A stretch of 64,000 nucleotides of DNA from Sphingobium faniae (lineage in GTDB: Bacteria > Pseudomonadota > Alphaproteobacteria > Sphingomonadales > Sphingomonadaceae). The stretch spans positions 434,001 through 498,000 of the forward strand of contig FMTU01000001.1 of NCBI GenBank assembly GCA_900100475.1, read 5' to 3'. Made by a program: the position numbers and the translations under genes. Of the stretch, positions 17,577-26,639 are shown piece by piece (positions within the stretch are counted from its first letter, which is position 1; every line of letters starts with the position of its first letter). The notes beneath the pieces were generated by a model. It saw only the letters and a list, made by a program, of their open reading frames with translations. It searched no databases and was not told the DNA's origin.

Positions 17577-17765
17577 GGAACCTGAGAGCTTTGACCATCG
17601 GTCTTTCGACCGGACGGCTTACCCCTTCGGTGGGATGGCGCGAACCATCCGCTTTCCAGAGTGCCTGCCCATGATGCGGTCCTTTGGCCTGAGAGATTCC
17701 GGGGCGGTTGCTCCTTCGGCGACGACGTCCGGCCTGAAAGGCCCGCCATGCTCTCCCGCATCATG
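17577..17765 (-). promoter_or_regulatory. Tandem glycine riboswitch controlling the gcv operon
   Basis: Read on the - strand, two copies of the glycine-aptamer core appear. The first has GGGAGAGC, then GCCGAAGGAGCAA and CTCTCAGG (17688-17695). The second has CACCGAAGGGGTAA and CTCTCAGG (17581-17588). The short spacing is the cooperative tandem form. It sits about 85 bases before gcvT. A run of six T follows at 17532-17537 but no strong stem precedes it, so the switch may act on transcription or translation; in other bacteria glycine turns this class on. Confidence 0.93.
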
Positions 17766-17847
17766 CCCTGCGCCGAATCCTGGCGCCGGAGACGAATCCC
17801 GCATGGCGCAAATGGAGGGGTGTCGTCAATCACCCTTTGGAGATGGT

Positions 17848-19005
17848 TCAGGCGAAGGCGGCCTCGCCGAATATCTCCGCATGGCGCTTTTCGGCATAGC
17901 GATCCGTCATGCCTGCAATGAAATCGGCGATGTGGCGGCTGCGCTGCGGTTCCTCCAGGGCGCAATCGTCCCGCCATTCCGGCGGCATCAAATCGGGCCG
18001 GTCATGATAGGCGCGGAACAGGCCGGTGACGATCACCCGCGCGCGCGCGGCGGCGGCAAGCTGTTCGGGATGATGGTAGAGCGTCGCATACATGAACCGT
18101 TTGAGTTCCCGCTCCTGCACCGCGAGTTCGGGAGAAAAGCCCACCAGCGTCCGCCCGAAATGCCGCACATCCTCCACCGTCTCGACCCCCGATGCAGCGA
18201 TATTGGCGCGGGTCGCGGCGATCAGGTCGTTCGCCATCACGCCTATCTGCTCGCGCACCAGTTCGCGCAGCAGCCGGTCGTCGGGCAGATCGGGATAGCG
18301 GGCGCGCACCCTGTCCCAGCAGCTTTTGACCAGCGACACCGACAGCAACTGATCCAGCGTCAGCAATCCGGCCCGCAAGCCATCGTCGATGTCATGATTG
18401 TCATAGGCGATATCGTCCGAAATCGCCGCCAGTTGCGCCTCCAGCGAGGCATGGCTGGGAAGGTCGAGCGCGAACAGCGCATCGACTTCCCGCATCGCCC
18501 AGCCGGGACGGTCGACAGGGCCGTTATGCTTGGCCAGCCCCTCCAGCATTTCCCAGCTCAGGTTCAGGCCCCGGAAAAGCGGATAGGGGCTTTCCAGCAG
18601 CATCAGCGTGCGCAGCGTGTGGGCATTGTGGTCGAAGCCCCCCTGATCGTCGAGCGCCGCTTCCAGCGCATCCTCCCCCGCATGGCCGAAGGGCGGATGA
18701 CCGATGTCATGGGCCAGACACAGCGCCTCGGTCAGATCTTCGTTGAGGCCCAGTGTGCGGGCGGTGGTGCGGCCGATCTGCGCGACTTCAAGGCTGTGCG
18801 TGAGGCGGACGCGGAAATGATCGCCATCGGGCGACACGAACACCTGCGTCTTGTGGCGCAACCGGCGAAAGGAGATGGAATGGATGATGCGATCGCGGTC
18901 GCGCTGGAACATGTCGCGCGGCCCGCGCATCTCGCCGCCCGGCTCGACATGGAGGCGGCCCCGGCTCTGGCCGGGATGGGAGGCATAGGAAGCAAGCGTC
19001 GTCAT
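17848..19005 (-). CDS. dgt: Deoxyguanosinetriphosphate triphosphohydrolase-like protein (HD domain)
   Basis: A protein of 385 residues with the metal-binding H...HD...D pattern: His in RLTHSLEVAQI, the HD pair in LAHDIGHPPFGH, and later Asp in AISDDIAYDNHDID. It hydrolyses dNTPs to deoxynucleosides and triphosphate. The alphaproteobacterial type 2 subfamily, which this matches in length, may act on several dNTPs. It begins 9 bp after the TPR/SPOR gene, so the two probably form an operon downstream of the ftsZ terminators. Confidence 0.9.
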   Translation of the reverse strand: MTTLASYASHPGQSRGRLHVEPGGEMRGPRDMFQRDRDRIIHSISFRRLRHKTQVFVSPDGDHFRVRLTHSLEVAQIGRTTARTLGLNEDLTEALCLAHDIGHPPFGHAGEDALEAALDDQGGFDHNAHTLRTLMLLESPYPLFRGLNLSWEMLEGLAKHNGPVDRPGWAMREVDALFALDLPSHASLEAQLAAISDDIAYDNHDIDDGLRAGLLTLDQLLSVSLVKSCWDRVRARYPDLPDDRLLRELVREQIGVMANDLIAATRANIAASGVETVEDVRHFGRTLVGFSPELAVQERELKRFMYATLYHHPEQLAAAARARVIVTGLFRAYHDRPDLMPPEWRDDCALEEPQRSRHIADFIAGMTDRYAEKRHAEIFGEAAFA

Positions 19006-19014
19006 GAGCGCCGT

Positions 19015-20865
19015 TTACTTGCCGCCGATCCGTTCGACCACTTCACCCGCATCACTTTGCCATGCAAAAACGTCCGCGCCCGCACCCTTGAGTTTCGATT
19101 CCACCGCCCTGGCACGCGTGAAGCTGGGGAAGGGGCCGATCAGCAGGCGATTGGTGCGCCCCCAGGAGGCCGTCCAGCCATCCTGCGGCGCGACATCCTC
19201 ATATTTCTTGCGAAGGCTCCGCAGAGTGAAGGCCAGCGCGCCCTTGTCCGATCCGGTGCCGATCTGCACCCAGTTGCGGGATGGATTATCGGCCAGGCGC
19301 TTCTTTTCCGCCGCCTCCTTCTTCGCCCTGGCGTCGGCCTCCGCCTTGGCCTTGGCGGCGGCGGCTTTCTTCGCCTTGTCGGCGGCGGCTTCACGTTCGG
19401 CGCGGCGCGCGGCCTGCAAGGCGGCGATCTCCGCCAGATCGACTGGCGCGACGCTAGGCTTCATCTCCGATTCCGGCACGTCGATGGCATGGATGATGTC
19501 GGCCAGCGTCCGCGTCGCTGCCGGATTGGGCTGCGGCGTCGGAGCGGGTTGGGCGGGCGGAGGCGCGACTGCGGACGCAGCGGTCGGGCCTGCCGGAGCG
19601 GCGCCCTGAACCTGCTGCGTCGTTTGCGGGACAGGCGCGCGCGCCAGCGTGGCGGTATTGAGAGGATTGGCCGGTTGCACGGGAGCCGCCGCCGGCGCGC
19701 GCGCAATCTGCGTGGATTCAAAGCCCGGTGCGGGCGGCCCCTGCACGGATGAAGAGGCAGGCCCTGACGAAGAGGCAGGCGGCGCGACCTCCGCCTGACG
19801 CATGGATGGCGGCGTGGCCTGCACCTGCCGGGCCTGAGACGGCGCCTGGGCAGGAGAAGCCACGGGACGGGACGGATCAGGCTGCGGCTGGACCGTCCGC
19901 GTTTGGGCCGATGCTGTCGCAGCGGGCGTAGCCGGGGATGAAACCGCCGGCGCTCGATCAGCCGTCGCCTGCGCCACCCTTGCCGTTCCACGCGCCGCAT
20001 TGCGCGACCGGCGATCCGCCCGCGCGGTCGAAGGCCCTGGCACGGCCGCACCCGGCGCGCCGGGTGCCGGCGTAGCGGCCGAGGGCGGCGGCGCGGTCGG
20101 CGTCACCGCTGCCATGCGCGTTCCGACATTGGTCGGAAAATGCCCGAAATGCACCGCCGCCGCCTTTTGCGCGGCCGTCAGATAAGGCATTTTCTGCATA
20201 TAGGGCGTGAGGGCGTTCGCAAGCTGCGCGGGCATGGTCTGGTCGGCGATCTTCTTCGCATCCGCCTGCTTGTTATTCATCGCCAGGATGAAAGCACGAT
20301 AGCGCCATGCCGCGCGATCGCTCTTGTAGAGCAGCGGCTGGAGTACCTTGTCCGATGCCTCGACCTGTCCCGAAATGCCCAGCGACGCGGCATAGCGGCG
20401 GATCAGTTCCGGGTCGTCCGGCGTCTTTTGCAGCGCCGCCTGATAATCGCGTTGCGCCCCCGCCTGATCGCCGGTGAGGTCGCGGGCCAGGGCGCGGTCG
20501 GACAGGAAGGCGGTATCGGGATAACCCATTCGCGCCGCCTGATCGAACAGTCGCAGCGCCTCCGCCGGATTCTGCATCTTCAACATCACGCGGCCCAGTC
20601 CGGCCTTGATGCGTCCATTATTGGGCTGGATCGCTTCGGCACGGGCGAAAAAACCGGCCGCCGCGCGCGGGTCGTCCAGTTCCAGCGCCGCTTCCCCCGC
20701 GCCGATCAACGACCCGACATCGCGCGGATTGGAGGCAAGGCGCGACAGATGCGAGTTGAGGCTGGCGGCGCCGGAAGGGCGCGTCAGTTGCGCCTGATCG
20801 GTTTGGGCTTGGGCCGTTCCCGCCAGCAGGACGGAGGCCATAATCCATAGAGGAGATCGTGTCAC
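19015..20865 (-). CDS. Secreted TPR and SPOR-domain protein
   Basis: A 616-residue exported protein. A signal peptide occupies about residues 1-20, ending GTAQAQ. Helical TPR-like repeats occupy roughly 25-250, with G.A.LELDDPRAAAGFFARA-type units. A long Ala/Pro/Gln-rich linker follows to about 440, then an Ala/Lys/Glu coiled coil, and a C-terminal SPOR domain from about 535 with NWVQIGTGSDKG and LLIGPFPSFTRA. SPOR domains bind denuded septal glycan, so a division-site or envelope role is inferred. Its position just after ftsZ supports this, although terminators separate them. Confidence 0.85.
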   Translation of the reverse strand: MTRSPLWIMASVLLAGTAQAQTDQAQLTRPSGAASLNSHLSRLASNPRDVGSLIGAGEAALELDDPRAAAGFFARAEAIQPNNGRIKAGLGRVMLKMQNPAEALRLFDQAARMGYPDTAFLSDRALARDLTGDQAGAQRDYQAALQKTPDDPELIRRYAASLGISGQVEASDKVLQPLLYKSDRAAWRYRAFILAMNNKQADAKKIADQTMPAQLANALTPYMQKMPYLTAAQKAAAVHFGHFPTNVGTRMAAVTPTAPPPSAATPAPGAPGAAVPGPSTARADRRSRNAARGTARVAQATADRAPAVSSPATPAATASAQTRTVQPQPDPSRPVASPAQAPSQARQVQATPPSMRQAEVAPPASSSGPASSSVQGPPAPGFESTQIARAPAAAPVQPANPLNTATLARAPVPQTTQQVQGAAPAGPTAASAVAPPPAQPAPTPQPNPAATRTLADIIHAIDVPESEMKPSVAPVDLAEIAALQAARRAEREAAADKAKKAAAAKAKAEADARAKKEAAEKKRLADNPSRNWVQIGTGSDKGALAFTLRSLRKKYEDVAPQDGWTASWGRTNRLLIGPFPSFTRARAVESKLKGAGADVFAWQSDAGEVVERIGGK

Positions 20866-20911
20866 ATACGCCCCTTAGCGGATCGCGCCGTGAATGGGAA
20901 ATTGCCCGCAG

Positions 20912-20952
20912 AAAAAAGCGCGCCGGATCGCTCCAGAAGATCGACGGCGCGC
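20912..20952 (-). terminator. Second terminator after ftsZ
   Basis: GCGCGCCG (20918-20925) pairs with CGGCGCGC (20945-20952). Read on the - strand the hairpin is followed by six T. It backs up the terminator next to the ftsZ stop. Confidence 0.78.
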
Positions 20953-20980
20953 AAAAAGGGGCGCGGATTGCTCCGCGCCC
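20953..20980 (-). terminator. First terminator after ftsZ
   Basis: A 9-bp stem GGGCGCGGA/TCCGCGCCC with a four-base loop sits just after the ftsZ stop. On the - strand it is followed by CTTTTT. It marks the end of the dcw cluster transcript. Confidence 0.85.
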
Positions 20981-20987
20981 GCAACTT

Positions 20988-22430
20988 TTACTGATTGCTC
21001 TGCCGATTGAGGAAGCGGGGAATGTCCGCGCCCTTGCCATCGTCAGCAGCAGGAGCCTTGTCCGCGCCTCGCGTCAGGCCCGCCATCCGCTCAAACAGCG
21101 TTCCGCCCGTGGCTGCGCGGGCCGCAGGCTGCGCTGGTTCCGGCGCGGGGGCGGGAGCAGCCTCGGCGCTTTCCGCACTCAGCAACAACTCGTCATCATC
21201 CGGATTGTCATCGGAGAAGACCGCAGCCGGCCGGATCGACGCAGGCACGGGTTCAGGCGCGGCGGCCCTTTCCGCGACCGGCGGCGTCAGCGGGGCGGGA
21301 GCGGGCGCTTCGGGAACGTCCAGTTCCAGCATTTCGGGTTCTTCCATCGACGCGGCGACAGGCTGCGCCGCCACGGCGGGCTTGGGCGCTGCGGACGGCA
21401 CCGCCACGGACGGGCGACTGGCGAAGCTGAACGGCTGGGTCAGCGGAGCCGCGCCCTGCCCGACTTCGCTGTCGATCCCCGTAGCCACCACCGACACGCG
21501 AATCTTGCCGTTAAGGCCGTCATTGAAGGCCGAGCCCCAGATGATGTTCGCGTCCGGATCGACCAGTTCGCGAATATGGTTCGCGGCCTCGTCCACTTCC
21601 ATCAGGCGCATGTCCTCGCCCCCGACGATGGAAACGATCACGCCCTTCGCGCCCCGCATCGACACGCCGTCGAGCAGCGGATTGGCGATCGCCTTTTCCG
21701 CCGCCTGAAGCGCGCGGCCGTCGCCTTCCGCTTCCCCGGTGCCCATCATCGCCTTGCCCATCTCACCCATGACCGAGCGGACGTCCGCGAAGTCGAGGTT
21801 GATGAGGCCCGGCATGACCATCAGGTCGGTGATGCCGCGCACGCCCTGCTGCAACACCTCGTCCGCCATCTGGAAGGCTTCCTTGAAGGTGGTGTTCGGG
21901 TTCGCGATCAGGAACAGATTCTGGTTCGGGATGACGATCAGGGTATCGACATGCTTTTGCAGTTCCTCGATACCCGTTTCCGCCGACTTCATGCGGCGAT
22001 TGCCTTCGAAAGTGAAAGGCTTGGTCACGACGCCGACAGTCAGGATGCCCTTGTCGCGCGCCGCCTTGGCGATGACCGGCGCCGCGCCGGTGCCGGTGCC
22101 GCCGCCCATGCCGGCCGCGATGAAGCACATATGGGCGCCGTCCAGCGCCTGTTCGACCGATGCGATGGTTTCTTCCGCGGCCGCCTTGCCGATTTCCGGG
22201 CGGGAACCCGCGCCCAGACCTTCGGTGATCTGCGGGCCAAGCTGGATGCGCCGCTCCGCCGGGGACGCGTTCAGCGCCTGCGCGTCGGTGTTGGCGACGA
22301 TGAAATCCACGCCCTCGACAGTGGCGGCGATCATATTCGCGATGGCGTTGCCGCCCGCGCCGCCGACGCCGATCACCGCGATGCGTGGCTTCAACTCGTC
22401 CACATGCGGCGGGCTGATCTCAATGCTCAT
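20988..22430 (-). CDS. ftsZ: Cell division GTPase FtsZ
   Basis: A 480-residue tubulin homologue. The GTP-binding loop GGGTGTG is at residues 109-115, and the T7 synergy loop lies in the conserved LNLDFADV-like segment ([10 protein letters not shown]). A disordered Ala/Pro-rich linker of about 150 residues follows the polymerising core, and the C-terminal binding peptide reads DIPRFLNRQ. It builds the Z ring. A strong ribosome site, GGAGGGAG, ends 10 bases before the ATG. It is the last gene of the dcw cluster and is followed by two terminators. Confidence 0.98.
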   Translation of the reverse strand: MSIEISPPHVDELKPRIAVIGVGGAGGNAIANMIAATVEGVDFIVANTDAQALNASPAERRIQLGPQITEGLGAGSRPEIGKAAAEETIASVEQALDGAHMCFIAAGMGGGTGTGAAPVIAKAARDKGILTVGVVTKPFTFEGNRRMKSAETGIEELQKHVDTLIVIPNQNLFLIANPNTTFKEAFQMADEVLQQGVRGITDLMVMPGLINLDFADVRSVMGEMGKAMMGTGEAEGDGRALQAAEKAIANPLLDGVSMRGAKGVIVSIVGGEDMRLMEVDEAANHIRELVDPDANIIWGSAFNDGLNGKIRVSVVATGIDSEVGQGAAPLTQPFSFASRPSVAVPSAAPKPAVAAQPVAASMEEPEMLELDVPEAPAPAPLTPPVAERAAAPEPVPASIRPAAVFSDDNPDDDELLLSAESAEAAPAPAPEPAQPAARAATGGTLFERMAGLTRGADKAPAADDGKGADIPRFLNRQSNQ

Positions 22431-22542
22431 AAAATTCTAGCTCCCTCCAGCTTCGGCGACGTGAAGCGAAACTGACCTGAAAGGTTAATGCAACAGAAAT
22501 TCGCGTATTTCACCAGATAAATTCGTCCGATTTTCAATTCCA
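22431..22542 (-). promoter_or_regulatory. ftsA-ftsZ intergenic leader
   Basis: This 112-bp gap is the largest inside the dcw cluster and is markedly AT-rich. It holds a TTAACC half-site resembling the CtrA box and the strong ftsZ Shine-Dalgarno sequence. A separate ftsZ promoter is plausible, as in Caulobacter, but I could not fix a convincing -35/-10 pair, and no GANTC methylation site is present. Confidence 0.4.
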
Positions 22543-23829
22543 TCAATAATTGCTCTTCATCGCCCGCATCATACGCTGCCACCATATAGGAGCGGTCAGA
22601 CGATGCACGGTCTGCGGCGCAGGCGCCATCGCCCTTAGATCAACCGGGTTGGAAGCGCCGTAGAGCGCCAATCCGGCCAATGTGGCGAAGGCCGGGCCGC
22701 TATGCGCTTCGGGCAGGGCGACGATGCCGCGCGGGCGGCCGATACGGACGGCGCGGCCCAACGCGCCCTGCGCATAATCGGCCATGCCCTTCATCTCCGC
22801 GCCGCCGCCGGTCAGCACCACCTGTCGCCCGGTCGGCGTGTTGAAGCCCATGCCCGCCAAAGCCGCATTGACCTCCACCATGATCTGATTCAGCCGTTCG
22901 CAGATCACGCCGACCAGAGCCGCGCGCGTGATCTTGCCCCCTTCGGCATTGGGGCCGGCATTCTGGCCCGGAATGGCAACGTCGCCATGGGGCGTCGCGA
23001 TCTCGATCATCTCACGGAAGTCGCGGCGGTTCTGCATCGCCGAGCCGTAGAAGCATTTGATCCGCTCCGCCTGGCTGCGGCGGATGCCAAAGGCCGATGC
23101 GATGTCGTCGGTGATGTCCGACGCGCCGATAGGGATGGAATGCAGCCCCACCAGCATCCCGCCCGCATAAAGCGAGACATTGGTGACGCCCGCGCCCAGT
23201 TCCACCAGCGCGACGCCGAGGTCGCGTTCTTCTTCCGAAAGGCAGGCGAAGCCCGTCGCGATGGGCGAAGCGACGATGGAATTGACGTTGAGATAGGCGC
23301 CCCGCACGCACAGGTCGAGATTGGCAAGCGGCGCGCCGTCCGCCAGCACGACATGGATATCGACCCCCAGAAGGTCGGCATGCATCCCCTGCGGCTTCTT
23401 GACCGGCACCTTGCCGTTGATGGTGAAACAGGTCGGCTGGGCATGGAGCACCACGCGCCCATCGGGGTCGATCCCCTGCTGGCCGGTGGCAAGCAGATCG
23501 TCGATATCGGCCTGCTCTACGCGATATCCGCCCATGTCGCGCTCCACCGTCACGACATCACTGACAAGGCTGCCGCCGGAGAAGCTGATCCACACATCCT
23601 CGATATTGGTGCCCGCGACGCGTTCGGCCTGCTCCACGGTTTCGCGGACGGCAAGTTCGGTGCGCTCCATGTCGGCAATGAATCCCCGCCGCACCCCCCG
23701 GCTTTCGCGCTGGCCGGTGCCCAATATCGTCAGTTCGCCCGTTTCGGTCCGCCCCGCGATCAGCGCGGACACCTTCCACGATCCGATGTCGATCGCGGTG
23801 ACGAGTTTTTCGACCTTGGGCTGGGCCAT
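22543..23829 (-). CDS. ftsA: Cell division protein FtsA (actin-like)
   Basis: A 428-residue actin-fold ATPase. IDIGSWKVSALIAG forms phosphate-binding loop 1, ELGAGVTNVSLY is phosphate 2, and VVLTGGGAEMKG is the adenosine motif. The C-terminus ends in the aromatic, basic WWQRMMRAMK, the amphipathic helix that ties FtsZ filaments to the membrane. It starts six bases after ftsQ, and the gap to ftsZ holds a likely extra promoter. Confidence 0.97.
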   Translation of the reverse strand: MAQPKVEKLVTAIDIGSWKVSALIAGRTETGELTILGTGQRESRGVRRGFIADMERTELAVRETVEQAERVAGTNIEDVWISFSGGSLVSDVVTVERDMGGYRVEQADIDDLLATGQQGIDPDGRVVLHAQPTCFTINGKVPVKKPQGMHADLLGVDIHVVLADGAPLANLDLCVRGAYLNVNSIVASPIATGFACLSEEERDLGVALVELGAGVTNVSLYAGGMLVGLHSIPIGASDITDDIASAFGIRRSQAERIKCFYGSAMQNRRDFREMIEIATPHGDVAIPGQNAGPNAEGGKITRAALVGVICERLNQIMVEVNAALAGMGFNTPTGRQVVLTGGGAEMKGMADYAQGALGRAVRIGRPRGIVALPEAHSGPAFATLAGLALYGASNPVDLRAMAPAPQTVHRLTAPIWWQRMMRAMKSNY

Positions 23830-23835
23830 GGCGCC

Positions 23836-24756
23836 TTATCCCTCTCCGTCCAAAGCGGGTCTGTCGGCAGCCACTTCCGGCTTGTCCTGCGCCAGACCCT
23901 GCGGCAGGCGGAGAACGAAACGGTCGGGATCGCGCATGTCGAACTTGACGATGCCCCGGCCCAGCAGGCGGTTCACCCCATCCATGCGCGCGAAATTGAC
24001 GAGGGCGGAGGCGGAATCCGTGTCTCCCTCCGGCAGCGACAGCGTTTCGCCCGACTGGAAACGCAAATCCCAGCGGCGGTTGCCCACCCAGGTCGCCCCC
24101 GCCAGCATGGGCTTGAGCGCCGGGGCGTTCTCCATCAGCTTGCCTAGGCCCGCCGTCTGAAGATTGGCGTTCGGCCCCACGACCAGCGGCAGGTCGGGCA
24201 TCGCGCCGGGCGACACGCCCTGAAGCACCACGCCCGCCACGTCGATCAACTGGAGGCGTCCCGCATTCTGCCACACGGCAACCGGCTCCCGCTCGACGAT
24301 GTCGACGATCAGCGTATCGGGCAGGCGGCGGGAAATGCGCGCGTCCTTGACCCAGCCGAGCTTCAGCATCTCGTCACGCACTTTGGGCAGGTCGAGCGAA
24401 AGCATGGAGCGATCCACCTGCCCCAGCGCAATGTTGTAGACGGGCATTTCGTCCATGCGCTCGACACCGCGCACTTCGACCTTCTCGACCTCGAAGCCCG
24501 CGCGTGCGGCAAGGTCCGCCGCGCCCTGACGCGCCATGCCTGGCAGGCCGAACATGACCGCGATGCCGCCCGCCAGCACCAGCGCGATGCCGACGATGGC
24601 CCAGCTTGCGATACGCTGCACCGCCGCCTCGCTGATGGGGAGCGCGGCGATCAGGCGGTCGATGCGCGACTGGCGCCGGGGCGCGCGGCCCCGCCCCTTG
24701 GCGGTGGTCCGCGTCAGGCGCGCCGTGCCGCCGCGCCGTATCCGTGCTTCAGCCAT
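23836..24756 (-). CDS. ftsQ: Cell division protein FtsQ
   Basis: A 306-residue bitopic protein: a basic cytoplasmic tail of about 45 residues rich in Arg, one membrane helix at about 48-72, then a periplasmic POTRA domain (FEVEKVEVRGVERMDE) and the FtsQ/DivIB beta domain. It scaffolds FtsL and FtsB at the septum. The start overlaps the ddl stop by eight bases. The length is normal for alphaproteobacteria. Confidence 0.95.
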   Translation of the reverse strand: MAEARIRRGGTARLTRTTAKGRGRAPRRQSRIDRLIAALPISEAAVQRIASWAIVGIALVLAGGIAVMFGLPGMARQGAADLAARAGFEVEKVEVRGVERMDEMPVYNIALGQVDRSMLSLDLPKVRDEMLKLGWVKDARISRRLPDTLIVDIVEREPVAVWQNAGRLQLIDVAGVVLQGVSPGAMPDLPLVVGPNANLQTAGLGKLMENAPALKPMLAGATWVGNRRWDLRFQSGETLSLPEGDTDSASALVNFARMDGVNRLLGRGIVKFDMRDPDRFVLRLPQGLAQDKPEVAADRPALDGEG

Positions 24757-25705
24757 GCAATGCCCCCATTTTCGGCCCCTCTTTCAGCGCATCCTCGACG
24801 ATCCGTTCGACCAGTTCCGCATAGTCGATCCCCAGCTTCCCCGCCTGTTCGGGCACGAGGCTCAAGGGTGTCATGCCCGGCTGGGTATTGACCTCCAGCA
24901 GGAACAGGCCCCCGATACCCTGCGAGTCGTCCCAGCGGAAGTCGGAACGTGACGCGCCCTTGCAGCCGAGCAGCCGGTGAGCGCGCAAGGCAATGTCCTT
25001 GCATGCCTGCGCGATGGCGTCGGGGATATCGGCGGGGCAGACATGCTCGGTCATGCCGTCGGTATATTTGGCGTCGAAATCGTAGAAACCGCTTTTGGGA
25101 CGCAGTTCCGTGACCAGCAGCGCATCCTCGCCCAGCACGGCGGTCGTCAGTTCGCGCCCCCGGATATAGGGTTCAGCCAGCAATTCCTCGAAATGCAGCC
25201 ATGGCCCCTCCACATCACGGCCGATGGGCGAGCCATAATTGCCGCCCCCCGTCACGATGGCGACGCCGACCGAACTGCCTTCATTGACCGGCTTCACTAC
25301 ATAGGGGCGCGGGAGGGGATCGCCTTCGAACAGGCTTTCGCTCTTCACCACCTGCCCGCCGGGCATGGGGATGCCATGCGGGACCAGCGCCTGCTTGGTG
25401 AGTTGCTTGTCGATGGCGATGACCGAGGTGGCGAGGCCCGAATGGGTGTAGGCGAGGCCCATCAGGTCCATCATGCCCTGCACCGTGCCGTCCTCTCCCG
25501 GAACGCCGTGGAGCGCGTTGAACACGACATCGGGTTTCGTCTCGGCAAGGCGCAGCGCGACGTCGCGGTCCATGTCGATCCGCGTGACCCGATGCCCGCG
25601 CGATTCCAGCGCCCTGGCGACGCCTTCCCCGCTCGACAGCGAGACGGGACGCTCGGCCGACCAGCCGCCCATGAGGACGGCGACATGCCACGGACCCCGG
25701 CTCAC
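24749..25705 (-). CDS. ddl: D-alanine--D-alanine ligase
   Basis: A 318-residue ATP-grasp ligase. The N-terminal VAVLMGGWSAERPVSLSSG and the central LHGVPGEDGTVQG are standard, with KPVNEGSSVGV as the ATP-binding loop and EVNTQPGMTPLS at the C-terminal metal site. It makes D-Ala-D-Ala for MurF. The start is GTG within a GTGA overlap with the murB stop; the longer open frame would sit inside murB. Confidence 0.95.
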   Translation of the reverse strand: MSRGPWHVAVLMGGWSAERPVSLSSGEGVARALESRGHRVTRIDMDRDVALRLAETKPDVVFNALHGVPGEDGTVQGMMDLMGLAYTHSGLATSVIAIDKQLTKQALVPHGIPMPGGQVVKSESLFEGDPLPRPYVVKPVNEGSSVGVAIVTGGGNYGSPIGRDVEGPWLHFEELLAEPYIRGRELTTAVLGEDALLVTELRPKSGFYDFDAKYTDGMTEHVCPADIPDAIAQACKDIALRAHRLLGCKGASRSDFRWDDSQGIGGLFLLEVNTQPGMTPLSLVPEQAGKLGIDYAELVERIVEDALKEGPKMGALHG

Positions 25706-26637
25706 TTCTTCTCTCCCACAAGGTCTTCCTGTCTGGCGGCGTCGACCAACAGGCCGACGCGCTGTATTTCCCATTCCAATTCGATGCCGCTCTTTTTCTG
25801 GACGCGGCGGCGAACTTCCTCGCCCAACGCCTCAATATCCGTGCTTGTCGCCTCGCCGAGGTTCAGGAGGAAATTGGTGTGTTTTTCCGAAACCTGCGCG
25901 CCGCCCAGTTTCAGGCCGCGACAGCCCGCTTCATCGATCAGCGCCCACGCCTTGCGTCCATCCGGGTTCTTGAAGGTCGATCCGCCGGTCTTGCTGCGGA
26001 GCGGCTGGCTTTCCTCGCGGGCGGCGGCGATGCGGTCCATCTCCGTCTGGATCGCGGCGGGTTCGCCGGGGATGCCCCGGAAAAGCGCGCCCACCACGAC
26101 CGCCCCTTCCGGCAGCGCGCTATGGCGATAGCTGTAACCCAGGGCGTCGAGGGGCAGCGTCACGCGCTCACCCGACCGCAGCACGACTTCGCACTCCACC
26201 AATATTTCGCGGGTCTCGCGGCCGTAGGCACCGCCGTTCATCCGCACGAAGCCCCCGACCGTGCCGGGGATCGAACGCAAAAACTCCAGCCCCGCAATGC
26301 CCGCATCGCGTGCGGTCGAGGATATGAGGATGCCCGACGCCCCACCACCGCAGCGCAGAGTCGCCGCATCCACCTGCTCGACCCTGGCGAAGGGCTTGCC
26401 GAGCCGCACGACCACGCCCGGAACGCCGCCGTCGCGCACGATCAGGTTGGACCCAAGGCCCAGCGCCATCACCGCAATGGCCGGGTCCAGACCCCGCAGG
26501 AAATCGGACAGGTCATCGACATCCTTCGGCTCGAACAGCCATTGCGCCGCGCCGCCCGCCTTGAACCAGACGAGCGGCGCAAGCGGCGCATCGGCCTTGA
26601 GCGTTCCGCGAACCGGAGGAAGGGACGGAGCCAGCAT
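25702..26637 (-). CDS. murB: UDP-N-acetylenolpyruvoylglucosamine reductase MurB
   Basis: A 311-residue flavoprotein. LGLGSNLIVRDGG is the FAD-binding loop, YGRETREIL and SYRHSALP follow, and the catalytic serine lies in GGSTFKNPDGRKAW. It reduces the enolpyruvyl group to give UDP-MurNAc. The ATG chosen follows the stop of the 65-codon gene by two bases; an in-frame ATG seven codons upstream would overlap that gene. Confidence 0.95.
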   Translation of the reverse strand: MLAPSLPPVRGTLKADAPLAPLVWFKAGGAAQWLFEPKDVDDLSDFLRGLDPAIAVMALGLGSNLIVRDGGVPGVVVRLGKPFARVEQVDAATLRCGGGASGILISSTARDAGIAGLEFLRSIPGTVGGFVRMNGGAYGRETREILVECEVVLRSGERVTLPLDALGYSYRHSALPEGAVVVGALFRGIPGEPAAIQTEMDRIAAAREESQPLRSKTGGSTFKNPDGRKAWALIDEAGCRGLKLGGAQVSEKHTNFLLNLGEATSTDIEALGEEVRRRVQKKSGIELEWEIQRVGLLVDAARQEDLVGEKK

Positions 26638-26639
26638 CG

